Below are positions 62,227-64,000 of a stretch of DNA of 64,000 nt, piece by piece. This stretch comes from Polaribacter glomeratus (lineage in GTDB: Bacteria; Bacteroidota; Bacteroidia; Flavobacteriales; Flavobacteriaceae). A program made the position numbers and the translations under genes. Under the pieces are notes generated by a model. The model did not search any database and was not told the DNA's origin. It worked only from the letters and a program-made list of their open reading frames with translations. The stretch lies in NCBI RefSeq assembly GCF_002954665.1, contig NZ_MSCM01000002.1:716767-780766 (forward strand), written 5' to 3'. Within the stretch, counting starts at the first letter, position 1; every line of letters starts with the position of its first letter.

Positions 62227-63693
62227 TTAGTTTTCTTGATTAAATGCGTGAATCATTACATATTTATTTGTAATGTATTTTTTGGTGATAAAAGCCATTA
62301 ATTTTTGATGAAAAGCAATACCGATAAAGCCTAAACCTGCAATACCGACTACTGCAATTTCGAAACTTACGAGCCAATCAATTAGTGCAAAAAGACCCAT
62401 TGGTAATAGCATTAAAGGTAAACCGATTAGCCATTGTACAGCGCCTGTTCCTTGAAGGTTAAAAGCCGCTTTTTCATCCAAATTTATTTTTTTTCTATTA
62501 AAAGTTCCTCCATATAAAATTACATGTGTGTTTACACCAACATTATAAATCATGGCTGCAAAATGAACCAATAAAACTTTCCATCCAAAATATATATAAG
62601 GAATTCCCAATACAAAAAGAGCCACAACACTAATCGTCATAATTGTGAATTTAGATTCTAAATACCGATGGTATTTAAAATTTTGACTCATAAACATTTT
62701 GTAATAGCCAGAATCCCAAGCAGGAATAAATTGCCCAAAATTAATTAAAAAGGTTCCGGTAGAAAATATTCCTACAAAAACATACATAAATTGCATTTCT
62801 CTATACATTGGCTGCGGATAAAAGAATAAACCATATAATAAACCCATTAAAATCATCCAAGTTGATGATTTTGTGCGCTTGTTTCTCCACATTAAACGTA
62901 AATCATTTTTTATAAAGGGCGCTAAATCACCTAATTTATCTGCAAACGATAAATCGGATGCGTTTGCTTCTTTTGTTTTTTCTGATATTAATGCATCCAA
63001 ATAAACCTCGTTTCTTAATTGTTTATAATTTAATACGTAAAGAACAATCAGTAAAACTAAAAATGCAATTGCGGTTATTGGGTTCTGGCAAATAAAATCA
63101 AAACCTTCACCCACAAAACCAGCCAAATTAAAAACTTCATACTGTTGCACTAGAAAACCACCAATTAACAAGGTTACTAATCCGCCAAGGGCGATATTAT
63201 TTTTATTGATTAAAAAATTTAAAAAGTTAGCAGACTGAATCAATAAAATCATGGTTGCTAGCCAGCCTAATACGCCGGTAACTTCATAACCTTCTTTGAT
63301 TAAAACGACTGAAAAAGGAATGTAAAAAAACAAACTCATGATATTAAAAAATGAAAATGACGATTTTACTAAAATAAAGTGTACAATTTTATTTCTTGGA
63401 ATGTTTAAGGTTAGTAACGGTTTAATGTTCATTACAGGTAATTTTTGCATGATGTATCTAAAAATTAGATCGCCAACAATTGCAAAAAGCAAAAATGAAT
63501 TGACTAAAATAAGTGGATCTTTATCTGGGAATTGTTCTTCTAGGATGTAAAACCCTCCAATACCAATTATTAAAAAGGAAGCCGTAAAATAGAGCGCAAA
63601 GAGTACCAAAAGAATATTTAAAAAAACACTTTTTTGCCAATTTGCAGACCTAAAATATTGTTTCCATTCTAATTTTAAAAAGTGTGAAATCAT
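62227..63693 (-). CDS. DUF5687 ABC permease
   Basis: A 488-residue polytopic inner-membrane protein with about 10-12 helices, matching the DUF5687 pattern (FLKLEWKQYFRSANWQKSVF start, and KNDLRLMWRNKRTKSSTW mid-protein). It is the membrane part of the ABC transporter whose ATPase follows 11 bp later. DUF5687 permeases are Bacteroidota exporters of unknown substrate. Confidence 0.87.
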   Translation of the reverse strand: MISHFLKLEWKQYFRSANWQKSVFLNILLVLFALYFTASFLIIGIGGFYILEEQFPDKDPLILVNSFLLFAIVGDLIFRYIMQKLPVMNIKPLLTLNIPRNKIVHFILVKSSFSFFNIMSLFFYIPFSVVLIKEGYEVTGVLGWLATMILLIQSANFLNFLINKNNIALGGLVTLLIGGFLVQQYEVFNLAGFVGEGFDFICQNPITAIAFLVLLIVLYVLNYKQLRNEVYLDALISEKTKEANASDLSFADKLGDLAPFIKNDLRLMWRNKRTKSSTWMILMGLLYGLFFYPQPMYREMQFMYVFVGIFSTGTFLINFGQFIPAWDSGYYKMFMSQNFKYHRYLESKFTIMTISVVALFVLGIPYIYFGWKVLLVHFAAMIYNVGVNTHVILYGGTFNRKKINLDEKAAFNLQGTGAVQWLIGLPLMLLPMGLFALIDWLVSFEIAVVGIAGLGFIGIAFHQKLMAFITKKYITNKYVMIHAFNQEN

Positions 63694-63745
63694 AAGTTTA
63701 GTAAATTAGTTTGATTGCTAATAAGTAGTTGAAAAACGTGTTTTG

Positions 63746-64000
63746 TTACAGATTGTTTATAAATTTATATTCGGGATAGGTTTCTTGCAACAATTCTTCT
63801 GCTTTTTGCGGAATAACAATAAGAGAAATATATGAATATAAGATTGCTAAAGTTATTAAACTAGCCACAAATACTTTGGTATATAAGGATTCTGAATATC
63901 TTAAAAAAGCTGATAAATTAAAAATATTTGAGAAAATTATGACGCTGCTAAAAGCACTTACTTTAAATATTATATCTTCTAAAAGGTATTTTTTATTATT
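63746..64000 (-). CDS. C-terminal part of a membrane protein (cut by window edge)
   Basis: The minus-strand frame from the right edge to TAA at 63746-63748 encodes 84 residues: a charged start (KKYLLEDIIFKVSAF), one or two hydrophobic segments (VFVASLITLAILYSYISLIV) and an amphipathic end (KAEELLQETYPEYKFINNL). The frame is open to the edge, with a normal spacing of 52 bp to the permease start. The N-terminal part and identity are outside the window; a permease-associated membrane protein is possible. Confidence 0.55.
   Translation of the reverse strand, partial: NNKKYLLEDIIFKVSAFSSVIIFSNIFNLSAFLRYSESLYTKVFVASLITLAILYSYISLIVIPQKAEELLQETYPEYKFINNL

Overview
The window is a stretch of core chromosome from a low-G+C member of the Flavobacteriaceae (Bacteroidota), most like the Polaribacter/Tenacibaculum group. 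The reasons are the AT-rich base use, the T9SS/gliding lipoprotein SprE/PorW, the many small lipoprotein genes, the DUF4296/DUF4271/DUF5687/DUF1800/DUF1501 families, an F-type ATP synthase operon without atpD/atpC, a long signal-bearing AtpB, promoters of the TTTG-N18/19-TAnnTTTG type and the near absence of Shine-Dalgarno sequences. I see no insertion sequence, prophage, CRISPR array, rRNA or tRNA.

Layout. 1-4.7 kb: the end of an unknown gene, DUF547 and a TIGR04283-like glycosyltransferase (divergent, 22 bp apart), glpD, a TerB-domain gene and a PNPOx-like gene. 4.7-7.1 kb: a LytTR response regulator, its LytS-type kinase and a lipoprotein, all overlapping. 7.2-10.7 kb: glpK, a NhaC antiporter, then a gene-free stretch holding six 21-bp tandem repeats. 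11.3-17.6 kb: a tripartite RND efflux operon behind a GbsR/MarR regulator with a palindrome in its promoter. 17.7-19.0 kb: pheS with a coupled small acidic gene. 19.1-25.3 kb: a 1010-residue double-receiver/ATP-grasp protein and two different hexameric glutamate dehydrogenases with look-alike terminators. 25.3-36.0 kb: housekeeping genes (LysE-type exporter, hydrolase, hemD, DUF4271, polyprenol-P mannose synthase, GNAT, dihydroorotase, DUF4296, epimerase, tyrS, YHS protein, mscL, LuxE/PaaK-like protein).

36.0-41.8 kb is the most unusual part: a tight one-strand run of a lipoprotein serpin, six small lipoprotein or exported-protein genes, an ECF-like sigma factor with no ordinary start codon (probably ATT, overlapping the preceding stop) and a protein that joins a cytoplasmic head and one inner-membrane helix to a predicted outer-membrane barrel. 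I read it as a self-regulated envelope module and as the best candidate for an undescribed system.

42-53 kb: an isoaspartyl peptidase lipoprotein, an ALDH7 dehydrogenase, a SlyD-like FKBP, the DUF1800/DUF1501 pair, a 74-residue protein, an AlbA_2 protein, an SDR and two lipoproteins. 53-61.4 kb (minus strand): sprE, a bactofilin, AtpZ/AtpI, a small membrane protein and atpB-E-F-H-A-G, placing a T9SS/gliding gene directly upstream of the proton-motive ATP synthase genes. 61.5-64 kb: an ABC ATPase with its DUF5687 permease, and the end of a membrane protein cut by the window edge.
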